Source of the DNA: Collimonas arenae
GTDB lineage: Bacteria; Pseudomonadota; Gammaproteobacteria; Burkholderiales; Burkholderiaceae_D
Direction: 5' to 3'
NCBI RefSeq assembly: GCF_000786695.1
Contig: NZ_CP009962.1
Location: forward strand, 2,480,001-2,544,000
Length of the DNA stretch: 64,000 bases
The notes under the pieces were generated by a model. That model saw only the letters and a program-made list of their open reading frames with translations, was not told where the DNA came from and did no database searches. The first letter of the stretch is position 1; each line of letters opens with the position of its first letter. Shown in pieces: positions 16,487-25,153 of this stretch. The position numbers and the translations under genes were made by a program.

Positions 16487-18889
16487 ATGAAGACTGCAGC
16501 AACACCAACCTATGCGCCTGAATTGGCCCGGCACATCCAGCAAGCACGGCTGCCCAAGCTACTCTCCCTAGTGCTGATGGGCGTGCTGGTGAGCGGCTGC
16601 GCCGGTACCCGTGAATTCCGCGAAGGTAATGCCATGCTGGCTGAGGGTAAAGTCGAGCCTGGACTGGCAAAGCTGGAAGAAGCGGTCAAGCTGGCGCCGA
16701 AAAATGCCGAATACCGGATCGCGCTGTCTAGCCGCCGTTCCTCGATCATCAATCAGCTGGTCGCACTCGGCGAAAATGCGCGGCGCGAAGGGCGTTTGGC
16801 GGAGGCGGAAAAGAACTACCGCCAAGCGCTGAACCTGGATCAGAACAATGCCATGGCGCGCCAGGGCATCGAAGCCCTGGTGATGGAACGCCGTCATCGG
16901 CTGGTGCTGGCGGAAGGCGAGGCGCTGTTCAAGAAAGGCGGCCGCAGCGATCTGGTCGAAGCGCTGGAAAAGCTGCGTCCGGTGCTGTCGGAGAATCCCA
17001 ATCAAAAAGACGCACTGAATCTGAAGTCGCGCATCGACGAAGCACGAGCCAAGGCGGCCAAGCCGGACGCCAAGCTGGCGGCCGCGTACATGAAGCCGAT
17101 TACGCTGGAATTCCGCGATGCGCCTCTGCGCACGGTCTTTGAGGTGATCGCCAAGGTCTCCGGCCTGAATTTTTTCTTTGACAAGGATATGCGGCCTGAC
17201 TTGAAGGCCTCGATCCTGGTGAAAAACACCTCGATGGCGGATGTGGTGCGGCTGCTGCTGGTCACCAATCAGCTGGAACAAAAGGTGTTGAATGAAAATT
17301 CGATCCTGATCTATCCCAGTACGCCGCAGAAGCTCAAGGATTACCAGACGCTGGCGGTACGCACCTTCTATCTGACCAATGCCGATGTCAAGGCGGTTTC
17401 GAATACCATCAAGACCATCGTCAAGACCAAGGACATGGTGATCGACGAACGGTTAGGCCTGATCATTCTGCGCGATACGCCCGAGGCGATCCGCATGGCG
17501 GAACGCATTGTCGCTTTGCAGGATCTGAGCGATCCGGAAGTGATGCTGGAAGTCGAAATCATGGAAATCAAACGCTCGCGCCTGATGGAGCTGGGTGTCC
17601 AGTTGCCGAGCCAGCTGACCTTGTCGCCATTACAGATCGGCGGCGTGCCGCTGACCCTGGACGATTTGAAGCATCTGACGGCGCAAACCACCCAGGCCAC
17701 AATCGGCAGCATGGTGATCAACGCCCGCAAGGAAGACCAGGACGGCAATATCCTCGCCAATCCGCGCATCCGGGTGCGTAACAAGGAAAAAGCCAAGGTG
17801 CTGATCGGCGACCGCGTGCCGGTGATCACGACGACCTCGACCTCGACCGGCTTTGTGTCGGAATCGGTCAATTATGTCGACGTCGGACTGAAGCTGGAAG
17901 TGGAGCCGACCATTTATCTGGATGAAGAGGTGGCGATCAAGGTCAACCTGGAAGTGTCTAGCATTGTGCGCGAGATCTTGAGCAAGGCCGGCACCTTGTC
18001 GTATCAGATCGGCACCCGCGGCGCCAATACCGTGCTACGCCTGAAGGATGGCGAAACCCAGGTGCTGGCCGGCCTGATCAACGACGAAGACCGCTCCACC
18101 GCCAACAAGGTGCCTGCGCTGGGAGAGTTGCCGCTGGTCGGCCGCCTGTTTGGCAGCCAGAAAGATGATACTCAACGTAGTGAAATCCTGTTGTCGATCA
18201 CGCCACGCGTAGTGCGTTCGATCCGGCGGCCTGATTTGCTGGCGGCTGAGTTCGAATCCGGTACCGAAAGCAGCATCGGCGCTGAGTCGATGCGTTTCAA
18301 TACCCTTGAAGCTACGGACAGCGGAGCGAAGGCGGCAATAGCTGCACCAATTACAGCGCCTGCAGCTGCCGCTGCCGTTGCTCCTGCAGCCAGCCCGATG
18401 CCGGCTGCAGCACTTCCTGCGCCTGCCGCGAGCGCTGCTCCCGCCGCCGCGGCCGGTGGTCCGATGAGCCTGAACTGGCAAGCGCCGACCCAAGTCAAGG
18501 TCGGCGAGCAATTCAGCGCGGTGTTACGCGTGAGTAGCCAGGGCGCGGTGCGTGGTATGCCGATGCTAATAGGTTTTGACCCGCAATTGTTGCAGGTGGT
18601 GAATGTGCAGGAAGGAGATTTTTTCAAGCAAAGCGGCGGCGCCACCAATTTCAGCCATCGCATTGATCCTGCCCAAGGCAAGGTATTCGTCGCTGCCGTA
18701 CGGCAGAATGCCAGCGGCAGCGATGCCGGCGTCAACGGCAACGGGGCGCTGGTGACGGTCAATTTCAAGGCGCTGAAGTCCACCGCGACAGCCGCCGCCA
18801 AACTGCAGCTGCTGTCGGCAAACCCTGAACCGACCTCTGCTGCACCCCTGGCCATGCCGCCGGAACAACTGGTGCAGATCGTACCGTGA
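16487..18889 (+). CDS. gspD: Lipoprotein secretin (GspD/PilQ family) with TPRs and C-terminal cohesin-like domain
   Basis: ATG 16487 gives an 800-residue lipoprotein with lipobox LVSGC (Cys38). TPR-like helices (about 45-185) precede an STN/N0-like domain (FRDAPLRTVFEVIAKVSGLN) and an N1-type domain. The secretin core (about 355-580) shows LANPRIRVRNKEKAKVLIGD, VPVITT and VPALGELPLVGRLF. A Pro/Ala-rich linker (about 620-665) leads to a beta domain (about 670-790) resembling cohesins (VKVGEQFSAVLRV, LIGFDPQLLQVV, ALVTVNFKAL). Secretins form the outer-membrane channel. The lipid anchor may replace a separate pilotin, and the TPR and cohesin-like parts are additions absent from classical GspD. 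The cohesin-like part could hold a partner protein; this is inference. Confidence 0.9.
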   Translation: MKTAATPTYAPELARHIQQARLPKLLSLVLMGVLVSGCAGTREFREGNAMLAEGKVEPGLAKLEEAVKLAPKNAEYRIALSSRRSSIINQLVALGENARREGRLAEAEKNYRQALNLDQNNAMARQGIEALVMERRHRLVLAEGEALFKKGGRSDLVEALEKLRPVLSENPNQKDALNLKSRIDEARAKAAKPDAKLAAAYMKPITLEFRDAPLRTVFEVIAKVSGLNFFFDKDMRPDLKASILVKNTSMADVVRLLLVTNQLEQKVLNENSILIYPSTPQKLKDYQTLAVRTFYLTNADVKAVSNTIKTIVKTKDMVIDERLGLIILRDTPEAIRMAERIVALQDLSDPEVMLEVEIMEIKRSRLMELGVQLPSQLTLSPLQIGGVPLTLDDLKHLTAQTTQATIGSMVINARKEDQDGNILANPRIRVRNKEKAKVLIGDRVPVITTTSTSTGFVSESVNYVDVGLKLEVEPTIYLDEEVAIKVNLEVSSIVREILSKAGTLSYQIGTRGANTVLRLKDGETQVLAGLINDEDRSTANKVPALGELPLVGRLFGSQKDDTQRSEILLSITPRVVRSIRRPDLLAAEFESGTESSIGAESMRFNTLEATDSGAKAAIAAPITAPAAAAAVAPAASPMPAAALPAPAASAAPAAAAGGPMSLNWQAPTQVKVGEQFSAVLRVSSQGAVRGMPMLIGFDPQLLQVVNVQEGDFFKQSGGATNFSHRIDPAQGKVFVAAVRQNASGSDAGVNGNGALVTVNFKALKSTATAAAKLQLLSANPEPTSAAPLAMPPEQLVQIVP

Positions 18890-19383
18890 ACACCCCAGCC
18901 TGCCGCCGGTTTGCTGCTCGAGGCGGCTTCACCTTTATCGAACTGATGATGACGCTTGCCATCATGGGCGTGCTGGTGTTGGTCGCGGTGCCGATGGCGC
19001 AGATCAGCTTGCAGCGCGATAAGGAGCATGAACTGCGGCGCGCCCTGATCCAGATACGCGAAGGACTGGATGCCTACAAGCGGGCCGCCGACCAGGGGAG
19101 GATTGTGGTCAAGATCGGCGAGTCCGGTTATCCGAAGAAGCTGGATGAACTGGTGGAGGGCGTGCCGGACCAGCGTAGCCCGTCACGCCAGAACCTGTAT
19201 TTCTTGCGCAGCCTGCCGCCGGACCCGATGTACCAGGGCGCAACGGCAAAGCCGGCCGAAACCTGGGGCCTGCGCAGCTATGCTTCGCCGCCGGACGATC
19301 CAAACGAAGGCGACGACGTTTTCGACGTCTATTCAAAATCAGAAAAGCAAGGATTGAATGGTGTCTCATACAGACAATGGTAG
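18886..19383 (+). CDS. Pseudopilin, GspG/GspH-like (second)
   Basis: GTG 18886 overlaps the secretin stop (GTGA). The 165-residue protein has a prepilin leader with cleavage expected at G14/F15, Glu at mature +5 (FTFIE) and a hydrophobic helix (about 15-35). A GspG-like body follows, with LRRALIQIREGLDAYKRA, a conserved YPKKLDELV segment and LPPDPM. It lacks the full calcium-loop pattern of the first pseudopilin. It is probably a minor or alternative pseudopilin of the same machine, in the same operon. Confidence 0.85.
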   Translation: MNTPACRRFAARGGFTFIELMMTLAIMGVLVLVAVPMAQISLQRDKEHELRRALIQIREGLDAYKRAADQGRIVVKIGESGYPKKLDELVEGVPDQRSPSRQNLYFLRSLPPDPMYQGATAKPAETWGLRSYASPPDDPNEGDDVFDVYSKSEKQGLNGVSYRQW

Positions 19384-19768
19384 AGCGTTGTCGGCGCGCT
19401 GCGAACGGGGCTTTACGCTGATTGAAATGTTGGTAGTGATGGCGATCGTTGCCTTGCTGTTGACTATCGCGTTGCCGCGCTATTTCGGTTCGCTCAACAA
19501 GTCCAAGGACGTCGCCCTGCAAGAAAACCTGCAGGTGCTGCGTGTGACCCTGGACAAGTTTTATGCTGATAAAGGGCACTATCCGGATACGCTGGACGAG
19601 CTGGTGCAGCAGAAATATTTGCGGGCGGTGCCGGTCGATCCGGTCACTGACTTGAATTCAAGCTGGATACTGATTCCGCCGCGCGATGCCGAGGTCAAGG
19701 GCATCGCGGATGTAAAGAGCGGTGCCAGCGGCCAGGCCTATGACGGCAGGCAGTATGAATCGTTCTAA
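19358..19768 (+). CDS. Pseudopilin, GspG-like (third)
   Basis: The start overlaps the previous gene by 26 bases, with AAGGA upstream of the ATG. The 136-residue protein has a prepilin leader cleaved at G18/F19, Glu +5 (FTLIE) and a hydrophobic helix. A short globular part carries KFYADKGHYPDTLDELVQQK and VPVDPVTD. It is shorter than classical GspG. Three pseudopilins in a row with high N-terminal conservation but different tails suggests a composite pseudopilus with a specialised tip. Confidence 0.85.
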   Translation: MVSHTDNGRALSARCERGFTLIEMLVVMAIVALLLTIALPRYFGSLNKSKDVALQENLQVLRVTLDKFYADKGHYPDTLDELVQQKYLRAVPVDPVTDLNSSWILIPPRDAEVKGIADVKSGASGQAYDGRQYESF

Positions 19769-20444
19769 GTCTGGCGCAGAGGGCGGCTTCGCCTATCTCT
19801 GGGTGCTTGCGGTGGTGGCGCTGATGGGGTTGAGCCTGACGCTGGGAGCTGACATTTATACGACCTCGGTCACGCGCGACAAGGAGGCCGAGCTGTTGGC
19901 CATCGGCAGGCAGTTCCGGATAGCCATAGGGCGCTACTATGAAAGCCAGGCCGGAGGTGCGTCGGCGTCCGTCGGCAGTCTTGGCAATGCGGGGCAGACG
20001 AATCCAGCCGGCGCTGTGCAAGCCGCGAGCGGCCGCGTTTATCCTGCCAGCCTGGAGGATTTGCTGAAGGATAATCGCAGCCCCGGCCTCAGGCGCCATC
20101 TGCGCAAGATTTTCATCGACCCGATGACCGGCGGTACGGAGTGGGGCCTGGTGCGAGTGGGCGGGCGCATCGTCGGCGTGCATTCGACATCTGTATTGAT
20201 GCCGATCAAGCAAGACCGTTTCGAAGCCGATGACATGACCTTCCGCGGCAAGGAAAAATATAGCGACTGGGTTTTTACCTATCCTGCTGACCTGTTGTTG
20301 CGCGGCGATCTTGAGGGTGCCGGCGGTGGCAAGGAGCTCAAGGCTGTTAGCCTCGATCAGCCCATTGGCGCGCCAGTCTTGCCTGCGGCAGTCCCGAATC
20401 AAGCGCCAATCAATAGCAATCAATATCAAATGGAGCGCAAATGA
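19755..20444 (+). CDS. Atypical pseudopilin lacking Glu+5
   Basis: I chose ATG 19755 over 19722 because it gives a short leader directly before the prepilin-like site GG/F (residues 10-12). The helix FAYLWVLAVVALMGLSLTL lacks the Glu at mature +5 found in the other three pseudopilins, as is known for the GspK-type tip subunit, though at 229 residues it is smaller than GspK. The soluble part has YTTSVTRDKEAELLAIGRQF, a segment LEDLLKDNR and DPMTGGTEWGLV. Its start overlaps the upstream stop region by 14 bases. A tip or initiator role is inferred from the missing Glu. Confidence 0.75.
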   Translation: MNRSKSGAEGGFAYLWVLAVVALMGLSLTLGADIYTTSVTRDKEAELLAIGRQFRIAIGRYYESQAGGASASVGSLGNAGQTNPAGAVQAASGRVYPASLEDLLKDNRSPGLRRHLRKIFIDPMTGGTEWGLVRVGGRIVGVHSTSVLMPIKQDRFEADDMTFRGKEKYSDWVFTYPADLLLRGDLEGAGGGKELKAVSLDQPIGAPVLPAAVPNQAPINSNQYQMERK

Positions 20445-21364
20445 AGCCATTTTCGAAGTTGCCGCCCGCCGCTTGCTGTATGTATGTTGTGGCGATCCTG
20501 TTATTCAGCCCCGCTGCGACCGTCGCGGCGCAGCCTGCCGATGGCATGCCTGAGGCCTTGAAGAATATCAAGCAGGCCGGCAGCATGTGCATGCGCACCG
20601 ATGCGCTGCCGGCCAAATCTGCCTCAGGCACGATAGTCGCGGAGCGGCAGCCGGATATGTCTTGCGCGATCGGCGCTGCCGAGCTGCTGCCGCAGCTTGG
20701 TCATACGGAAACTACGTTGGTCGATACGCGTTTGCCCGCCGAATATTCGGCCTACCGCATTGCGGAGACTCTCAATATGAGCGTTTCCGAATTGCGCACC
20801 AAGCCGTTTTTGCATAGTAAGAACGTAGTCCTGATCGGCAATGGCAAGGCTGAACGAGAGCTTTATGCTGCCTGCGCAACGCTTAAGGCAGAGGGTTTCA
20901 AGCAGGTCAGGGTGCTGCGCGGCGGCATGCCGGTATGGCTGTCGGCGCGCCATGCCGTCTTGGGGAAGCCTGCAGATGTAATGGAGTATACCCACCTGGA
21001 TTCATCTGAGTTGTGGGGCGAGAGTCAGTTCGATGCCAATCTGGTGTTGCTGGTGCGTGGCCAGGCTGCCATGCAACAGCAGTTGTCGGCCCAGGCAATT
21101 CCGGAAGCAAACGCGGCAGAGATCAAACGCGCGCTTGAGCAACGCCGCAGGCAAGGCGGAAAATCTCCTCTGGCCGCTGTCGTGGTGGCGAGCGCGGTCA
21201 GCCTGACGGCCGACGCTATCCAGAAATTGCGCGAAGCGGCGCTGCCGACACCCTTGTTGTTTTATTCCGGCAGCGTCGACGTCTATTTGCGTCAGGTCGC
21301 CCAGCAAAAGGCGATATGGCTGGCGCAAGCCAACGGCCCGAAGCAGCTTGGCTGCGGCTTGTAG
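20441..21364 (+). CDS. Periplasmic rhodanese-like protein without catalytic Cys
   Basis: The ATG overlaps the preceding stop (ATGA). The 307-residue protein has a signal peptide (hydrophobic about residues 12-28, cleavage near VAAQ). A rhodanese-like domain (about 65-175) shows TTLVDTRLPAEYSAYRI, then VVLIGNGKAEREL where the catalytic loop should be, then GFKQVRVLRGGMPVWL. The loop has Gly/Asn in place of the sulfur-carrying Cys, so sulfurtransferase activity is unlikely. A second region (about 190-300) has LVLLVRGQAA and a thioredoxin-like or degenerate rhodanese pattern ending in GCGL. Its location inside the secretion operon suggests a structural or redox helper role; the function is unknown. 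Confidence 0.75.
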   Translation: MKPFSKLPPAACCMYVVAILLFSPAATVAAQPADGMPEALKNIKQAGSMCMRTDALPAKSASGTIVAERQPDMSCAIGAAELLPQLGHTETTLVDTRLPAEYSAYRIAETLNMSVSELRTKPFLHSKNVVLIGNGKAERELYAACATLKAEGFKQVRVLRGGMPVWLSARHAVLGKPADVMEYTHLDSSELWGESQFDANLVLLVRGQAAMQQQLSAQAIPEANAAEIKRALEQRRRQGGKSPLAAVVVASAVSLTADAIQKLREAALPTPLLFYSGSVDVYLRQVAQQKAIWLAQANGPKQLGCGL

Positions 21365-21374
21365 CGGCCGAGCA

Positions 21375-22241
21375 ATGACGAATTTGAAACGACGGTCCTG
21401 GCTGCGCCATTCCGGCGGCATGCTGACGGCAGCATTGATGCCGTGCGCAGCTTCCGCGCAGCAAGCGGTGCGCCGCCAGTTGCGTTTTTCCATCGTGTTG
21501 TCTAATCCACATCCAAGCGAGCTGCGCGACCAGCAGTTATGGCTGTACCTGCCCGCCAGCGAAAGCCCGATCCAGCAAATTGACAGCGTCAGCGTATCTG
21601 CGAAGCACAACATGTTGTCCGATGCGCTCGGGCACAATATTCTACAGCTCAGTTTTACACGCATTGCGCCGCTTGCGACCAAGGTCGTCAGCATTGCTGT
21701 GGACGTGCTGCTGCATGACGCCAGCGAACCCGCGCCATTGAAGGATTTTCGTGATTGGCTGACGACCGAGCGCTATATAGAAACCTCGGACGCGCACATA
21801 CAAGCCTTGGCTGCACAACTCCGGCAACCGACGGCACAATCCAGCGGACGCGCGATCTACGAATGGCTGCGCCAGAACATGCACTATGCCGGCTATATAG
21901 CCGACGACCTGGGGGCGTTATATGCGGTGACGCAGCGTAGCGGCGACTGCACCGAGTACGCTTATCTGGCGGTGGCTCTGGCGCGTGCTAACGGCATTCC
22001 TGCGCGCATGGTCGGCGGCTACGTCACTGATCGCAACATTGCACCACGGGCGGAGGACTATCACAACTGGGCAGAACTGCATATCGACGGCGCCTGGCGC
22101 TTGCTGGATGCGCAGAAGGAACACTGGCTGACTCCGGCGCAGCAGTACATCGCTTTCCGTTTTTATCGTGACAAGATCACAAATCCAGTTGGTTTGGCGC
22201 ATCGCTTTCATAGCAATGGCGAATTGCAGATCAGGTTGTAG
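21375..22241 (+). CDS. Exported transglutaminase-like (cysteine protease fold) protein
   Basis: ATG 21375 gives a 288-residue protein with an Arg-rich N-terminus (RRSWLRHSGG) and a hydrophobic segment ending ASAQQ, so export is likely. The C-terminal half is a transglutaminase-core domain with the expected triad: Cys in QRSGDCTEYAYLAVALARA, His in YHNWAEL and Asp in WRLLDAQ, with NGIPARMVGGYV between. Such proteins cleave or cross-link peptides. As the last gene of the secretion run, ten bases after the rhodanese-like gene, it might process the exported proteins or the cell wall. Substrate is not known. Confidence 0.85.
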   Translation: MTNLKRRSWLRHSGGMLTAALMPCAASAQQAVRRQLRFSIVLSNPHPSELRDQQLWLYLPASESPIQQIDSVSVSAKHNMLSDALGHNILQLSFTRIAPLATKVVSIAVDVLLHDASEPAPLKDFRDWLTTERYIETSDAHIQALAAQLRQPTAQSSGRAIYEWLRQNMHYAGYIADDLGALYAVTQRSGDCTEYAYLAVALARANGIPARMVGGYVTDRNIAPRAEDYHNWAELHIDGAWRLLDAQKEHWLTPAQQYIAFRFYRDKITNPVGLAHRFHSNGELQIRL

Positions 22242-22368
22242 CGCAGCTAGCCTATATCGGTTGCACCGGAAGCATCCAGCCTTCCGTGATCCTGAGCGAG
22301 GTCGCTTTAGTGTTGTTTAGTGCACTTGCCTATGCGGTTCGCCTGCAGTAATGCTGTTTTTAGCCTGT

Positions 22369-22974
22369 TTAAGCCGCGAACGCTCGCGTCGCCAAGACCT
22401 TGAGATGATCGCGCACATCCGGCGTCCATGCCTCAATCAGCAACTCGAATCCAGCCAGGTCGCCAGCAAACAAAGCCCGTGCCGCTTCCTCGAAATTCAC
22501 ACTGTTGCCTGCCATCGCCGACATGAAGCGATAGGCGTATTCCTGGGCGCGGCGCAGCTGATCGCGTTGTTCGCTATGGCGGCGCGCATCTTCTACCAGT
22601 TTGCGCAAGGCCACCGAGGCGCCGCCGGCCTGTGCGTTGAGCCAGTCCCAGTGACGGGGCAGCAGCGTCACTTCGCGGCCGACGACGCCCAGTTTGGGGC
22701 GGCCCGGGCCGCGCGCGGGTTCATGGCTATCGGGGTTTTCTTCAGATGCGGTGGAGGCAGCGTCGTCGGCAGCCAGGCGCTGCAGCACTTGCTCGGCGCT
22801 GCCGCGGAAATCCACTTCGACCTGCTCGCTGGTGAGGTCGTCGAAAATCAGGATGGTCGCGTTGTCGTTGCGGTCCAGCAGTTCCTTGGCTTTCAGGGCC
22901 ACCAGCGCGAGCTGGCCGGCGGCGATGCGGTGCGCTCCGGCGAAGGCGATTACCGGGTTGGTCGATGTACTCAT
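22369..22974 (-). CDS. DUF2239 family protein
   Basis: The 201-residue protein starts at 22974 and runs towards lower coordinates. It matches the DUF2239 pattern I know: an N-terminal AFAGAHRIAAGQL motif, LIFDDLTSEQVEVDFRG, then GRPKLGVVGREVTLLPRHW followed by LRKLVEDARR. The middle recalls DNA-binding or regulatory proteins (GRGRPKLG-like AT-hook-type basic loop, here GPGRPKLGV), but no activity is established. No signal peptide is present, so it is probably cytoplasmic. It is a single gene between the secretion cluster and the divergent liv operon. Confidence 0.85.
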   Translation of the reverse strand: MSTSTNPVIAFAGAHRIAAGQLALVALKAKELLDRNDNATILIFDDLTSEQVEVDFRGSAEQVLQRLAADDAASTASEENPDSHEPARGPGRPKLGVVGREVTLLPRHWDWLNAQAGGASVALRKLVEDARRHSEQRDQLRRAQEYAYRFMSAMAGNSVNFEEAARALFAGDLAGFELLIEAWTPDVRDHLKVLATRAFAA

Positions 22975-23133
22975 GGCGGATTGTTTCTAGTGAGTTAAGT
23001 GAGTGATTAAATATTACCCGGGCTTAACTGGCGTGTCAATATTACCTTGGTAAAAATAGCGGTAGATTGAATGAAAATATGTTTTTTGGACAAACCGGTA
23101 GAATGCCGGACCTAGGCATCACCACTCCGCACA

Positions 23134-24078
23134 ATGGAATTTACCCTCATCACTTTGCTGAACGGACTCAGTTACGGCTTGCTGCTGTTCCTGCTGTCGT
23201 CCGGATTGACCCTGATCTTCAGCATGCTGGGCGTGCTGAACTTTGCGCATGCCAGTTTCTACATGCTGGGCGCTTATTTTGCCTACGCGATTAGCATCCA
23301 GCTGGGATTCTGGCCTGCGTTGCTGCTGGCGCCGCTATTGGTCGGCTTGCTGGGGGCGCTGGTGGAGCGCTTCGGCTTGCGCCATGTGCGGCGTCATGGC
23401 CAGGTTGCGGAGCTGCTGTTTACTTTTGGCCTGTCCTACGTGATAGTTGAACTGGTCCAACTTGCCTGGGGTAAATCGGCAATGCCGTACGCGATTCCGG
23501 CGCAACTTGATGGTCCGTTGTTTACCTTGTATTCCACGGCGTTTCCGATGTATCGCGGTTTCATGATGTTGCTGGCGTTGCTGACATTACTCACGGCGAG
23601 CTGGCTGTTGAAGCGTTCCCGCATCGGCTTGCTGATCCAGGCGGCGCTGACGCACCCGCAGATGCTGGAAGCGCTCGGACACAATGTGCCAAGGATATTT
23701 ACGCTGGTGTTTGCGGCCGGTTGCGCGCTGGCCGGCCTGGCCGGTGTAGTGGGCGGCAATGCGTTCGTCACCGAACCGGGCATGGCGGCCGGGGTTGGCA
23801 GCATCATTTTCGTGGTGGTGGTGGTCGGCGGCCTGGGTTCGTTGGCGGGGGCATTCATCGCATCGCTGCTGATCGGGATCCTGCAAACCTACGCAGTGGC
23901 GCTTGACGTTTCCTTGTTGAGCGGCCTGGCGCGTTGGGGAATCCAGGTCAGCCCGGAAGCCATAGGCTATCCCTTGTTGCGACTGACGCTGGCGCAGGTC
24001 GCTCCGGTCTTTCCTTATCTGTTGCTGGTGCTGGTCATGCTGCTGCGTCCGCGCGGCTTGCTCGGCAGGCGCGACTGA
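23134..24078 (+). CDS. livH: Branched-chain amino acid-type ABC permease, LivH family
   Basis: The 314-residue protein is almost entirely hydrophobic, with eight or so membrane helices and the LivH signature pattern: LLNGLSYGLLLFLLSSGLTL at the start, GVLNFAHASFYMLGAYFAY, then VVVGGLGSLAGAFIASLLIG. It forms the inner-membrane channel with LivM and probably moves hydrophobic amino acids or related carboxylates inward. No clear Shine-Dalgarno site precedes ATG 23134. It begins a four-gene operon with short gaps or overlaps. No periplasmic binding-protein gene is found within the window, so the ligand cannot be inferred. Confidence 0.9.
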   Translation: MEFTLITLLNGLSYGLLLFLLSSGLTLIFSMLGVLNFAHASFYMLGAYFAYAISIQLGFWPALLLAPLLVGLLGALVERFGLRHVRRHGQVAELLFTFGLSYVIVELVQLAWGKSAMPYAIPAQLDGPLFTLYSTAFPMYRGFMMLLALLTLLTASWLLKRSRIGLLIQAALTHPQMLEALGHNVPRIFTLVFAAGCALAGLAGVVGGNAFVTEPGMAAGVGSIIFVVVVVGGLGSLAGAFIASLLIGILQTYAVALDVSLLSGLARWGIQVSPEAIGYPLLRLTLAQVAPVFPYLLLVLVMLLRPRGLLGRRD

Positions 24079-24088
24079 AGGCGAATCA

Positions 24089-25153
24089 ATGACACTTTCT
24101 TCCTTGCGTAGTAAATCGGTCTGGCCGGGCTTTGCCTTGATATTGATCGTGGCACCCTTGGTGTTTGCACAAAGCGCGGCGCTATCGATCCTCTCGCAAT
24201 GCGGCTGCATGATGATCCTGGCGCTTTCCTTCAATATGCTGCTGGGGCAGAGTGGTATGCTGTCTTTTGGCCACGCTGTGTATGCGGGCCTGGCTGCATT
24301 CGTCAGTGTGCATGTGATGAACTCGCTGGCCGGCGGCAGCGCGGCTGCATTGTTGCTTGTCCCGCTTGTGGGCGGTATTGCCGGCATGCTGGCTGGCGCT
24401 GCGTTCGGTTTTGTCACCACGCGCAGATCAGGCACAGCTTTGTCGATGATCAGCCTGGCGCTGGTGGAACTGATTGCTGCCGGCGTCTTGATGTTTCCAG
24501 GCTGGTTTGGCGGCGAGAGCGGCGTCAACACGGATCGCGTACTGGGTGCGCCATTCATCGGCATCGATTTTGCCTCTCAGTTGCAGGTCTACTATTTGAT
24601 CGCTTTCTGGCTATTCGTATGCGCTGCCGCCATGTATGCGCTAACGCAAACTCCGCTGGGACGTATCGCCAATGCCGTGCGCGACAATCCCGAGCGTGCC
24701 GCCTTCATCGGCCATGATCCGCGCCGCGTGCGTTATCTGATGTTCATGCTGTCGGCATTCTTTGCCGGCATTGGCGGCGCGCTGACAGCGATCAATTTTG
24801 AAATCGTCAGCGCCGAAAATCTCAGCTTGTTGCGCTCGGCGCAAATCCTGTTGTTTACCTTTATCGGCGGTATCGGCTATTTTTTCGGGCCGATGATAGG
24901 TGCGGTGGTCGGCGTGCTTTTTTCTTCTTTACTCTCGACCTATACCCGCGGCTGGCAGTTGTATCTCGGTTTGCTGTTCGTGATGATCGTACTGTTTGCG
25001 CCGGGTGGCATTGCCGGGATCTGGGGGCGGCTGGCTGAACGCCGTCGGGGCATTGGCATGGCGTCATTAATACGCTTGGCGGGCTTGCTGCTGCTTGCAG
25101 GCGTGGCCGTGTTTCTGATTGAAATGTTGTATCGACGCGCGGCGGTCCAGTGA
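24089..25153 (+). CDS. livM: Branched-chain amino acid-type ABC permease, LivM family
   Basis: It starts ten bases after livH with GAAGG upstream. The 354-residue hydrophobic protein has the LivM landmarks: LSFNMLLGQSGMLSFGHAVY, TPLGRIANAVRDNPERAAFIG (the cytoplasmic loop that contacts the ATPases) and FTFIGGIGYFFGPMIGAVV. It pairs with LivH to form the translocation path. The stop overlaps the GTG start of livG, showing translational coupling. Confidence 0.9.
   Translation: MTLSSLRSKSVWPGFALILIVAPLVFAQSAALSILSQCGCMMILALSFNMLLGQSGMLSFGHAVYAGLAAFVSVHVMNSLAGGSAAALLLVPLVGGIAGMLAGAAFGFVTTRRSGTALSMISLALVELIAAGVLMFPGWFGGESGVNTDRVLGAPFIGIDFASQLQVYYLIAFWLFVCAAAMYALTQTPLGRIANAVRDNPERAAFIGHDPRRVRYLMFMLSAFFAGIGGALTAINFEIVSAENLSLLRSAQILLFTFIGGIGYFFGPMIGAVVGVLFSSLLSTYTRGWQLYLGLLFVMIVLFAPGGIAGIWGRLAERRRGIGMASLIRLAGLLLLAGVAVFLIEMLYRRAAVQ

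Noticed and set aside
22267..22286. CGGAAG/CTTCCG hairpin after the transglutaminase-like gene as a terminator
   Set aside because: Only six pairs and no T-run on either side, so it is too weak to list as a terminator.
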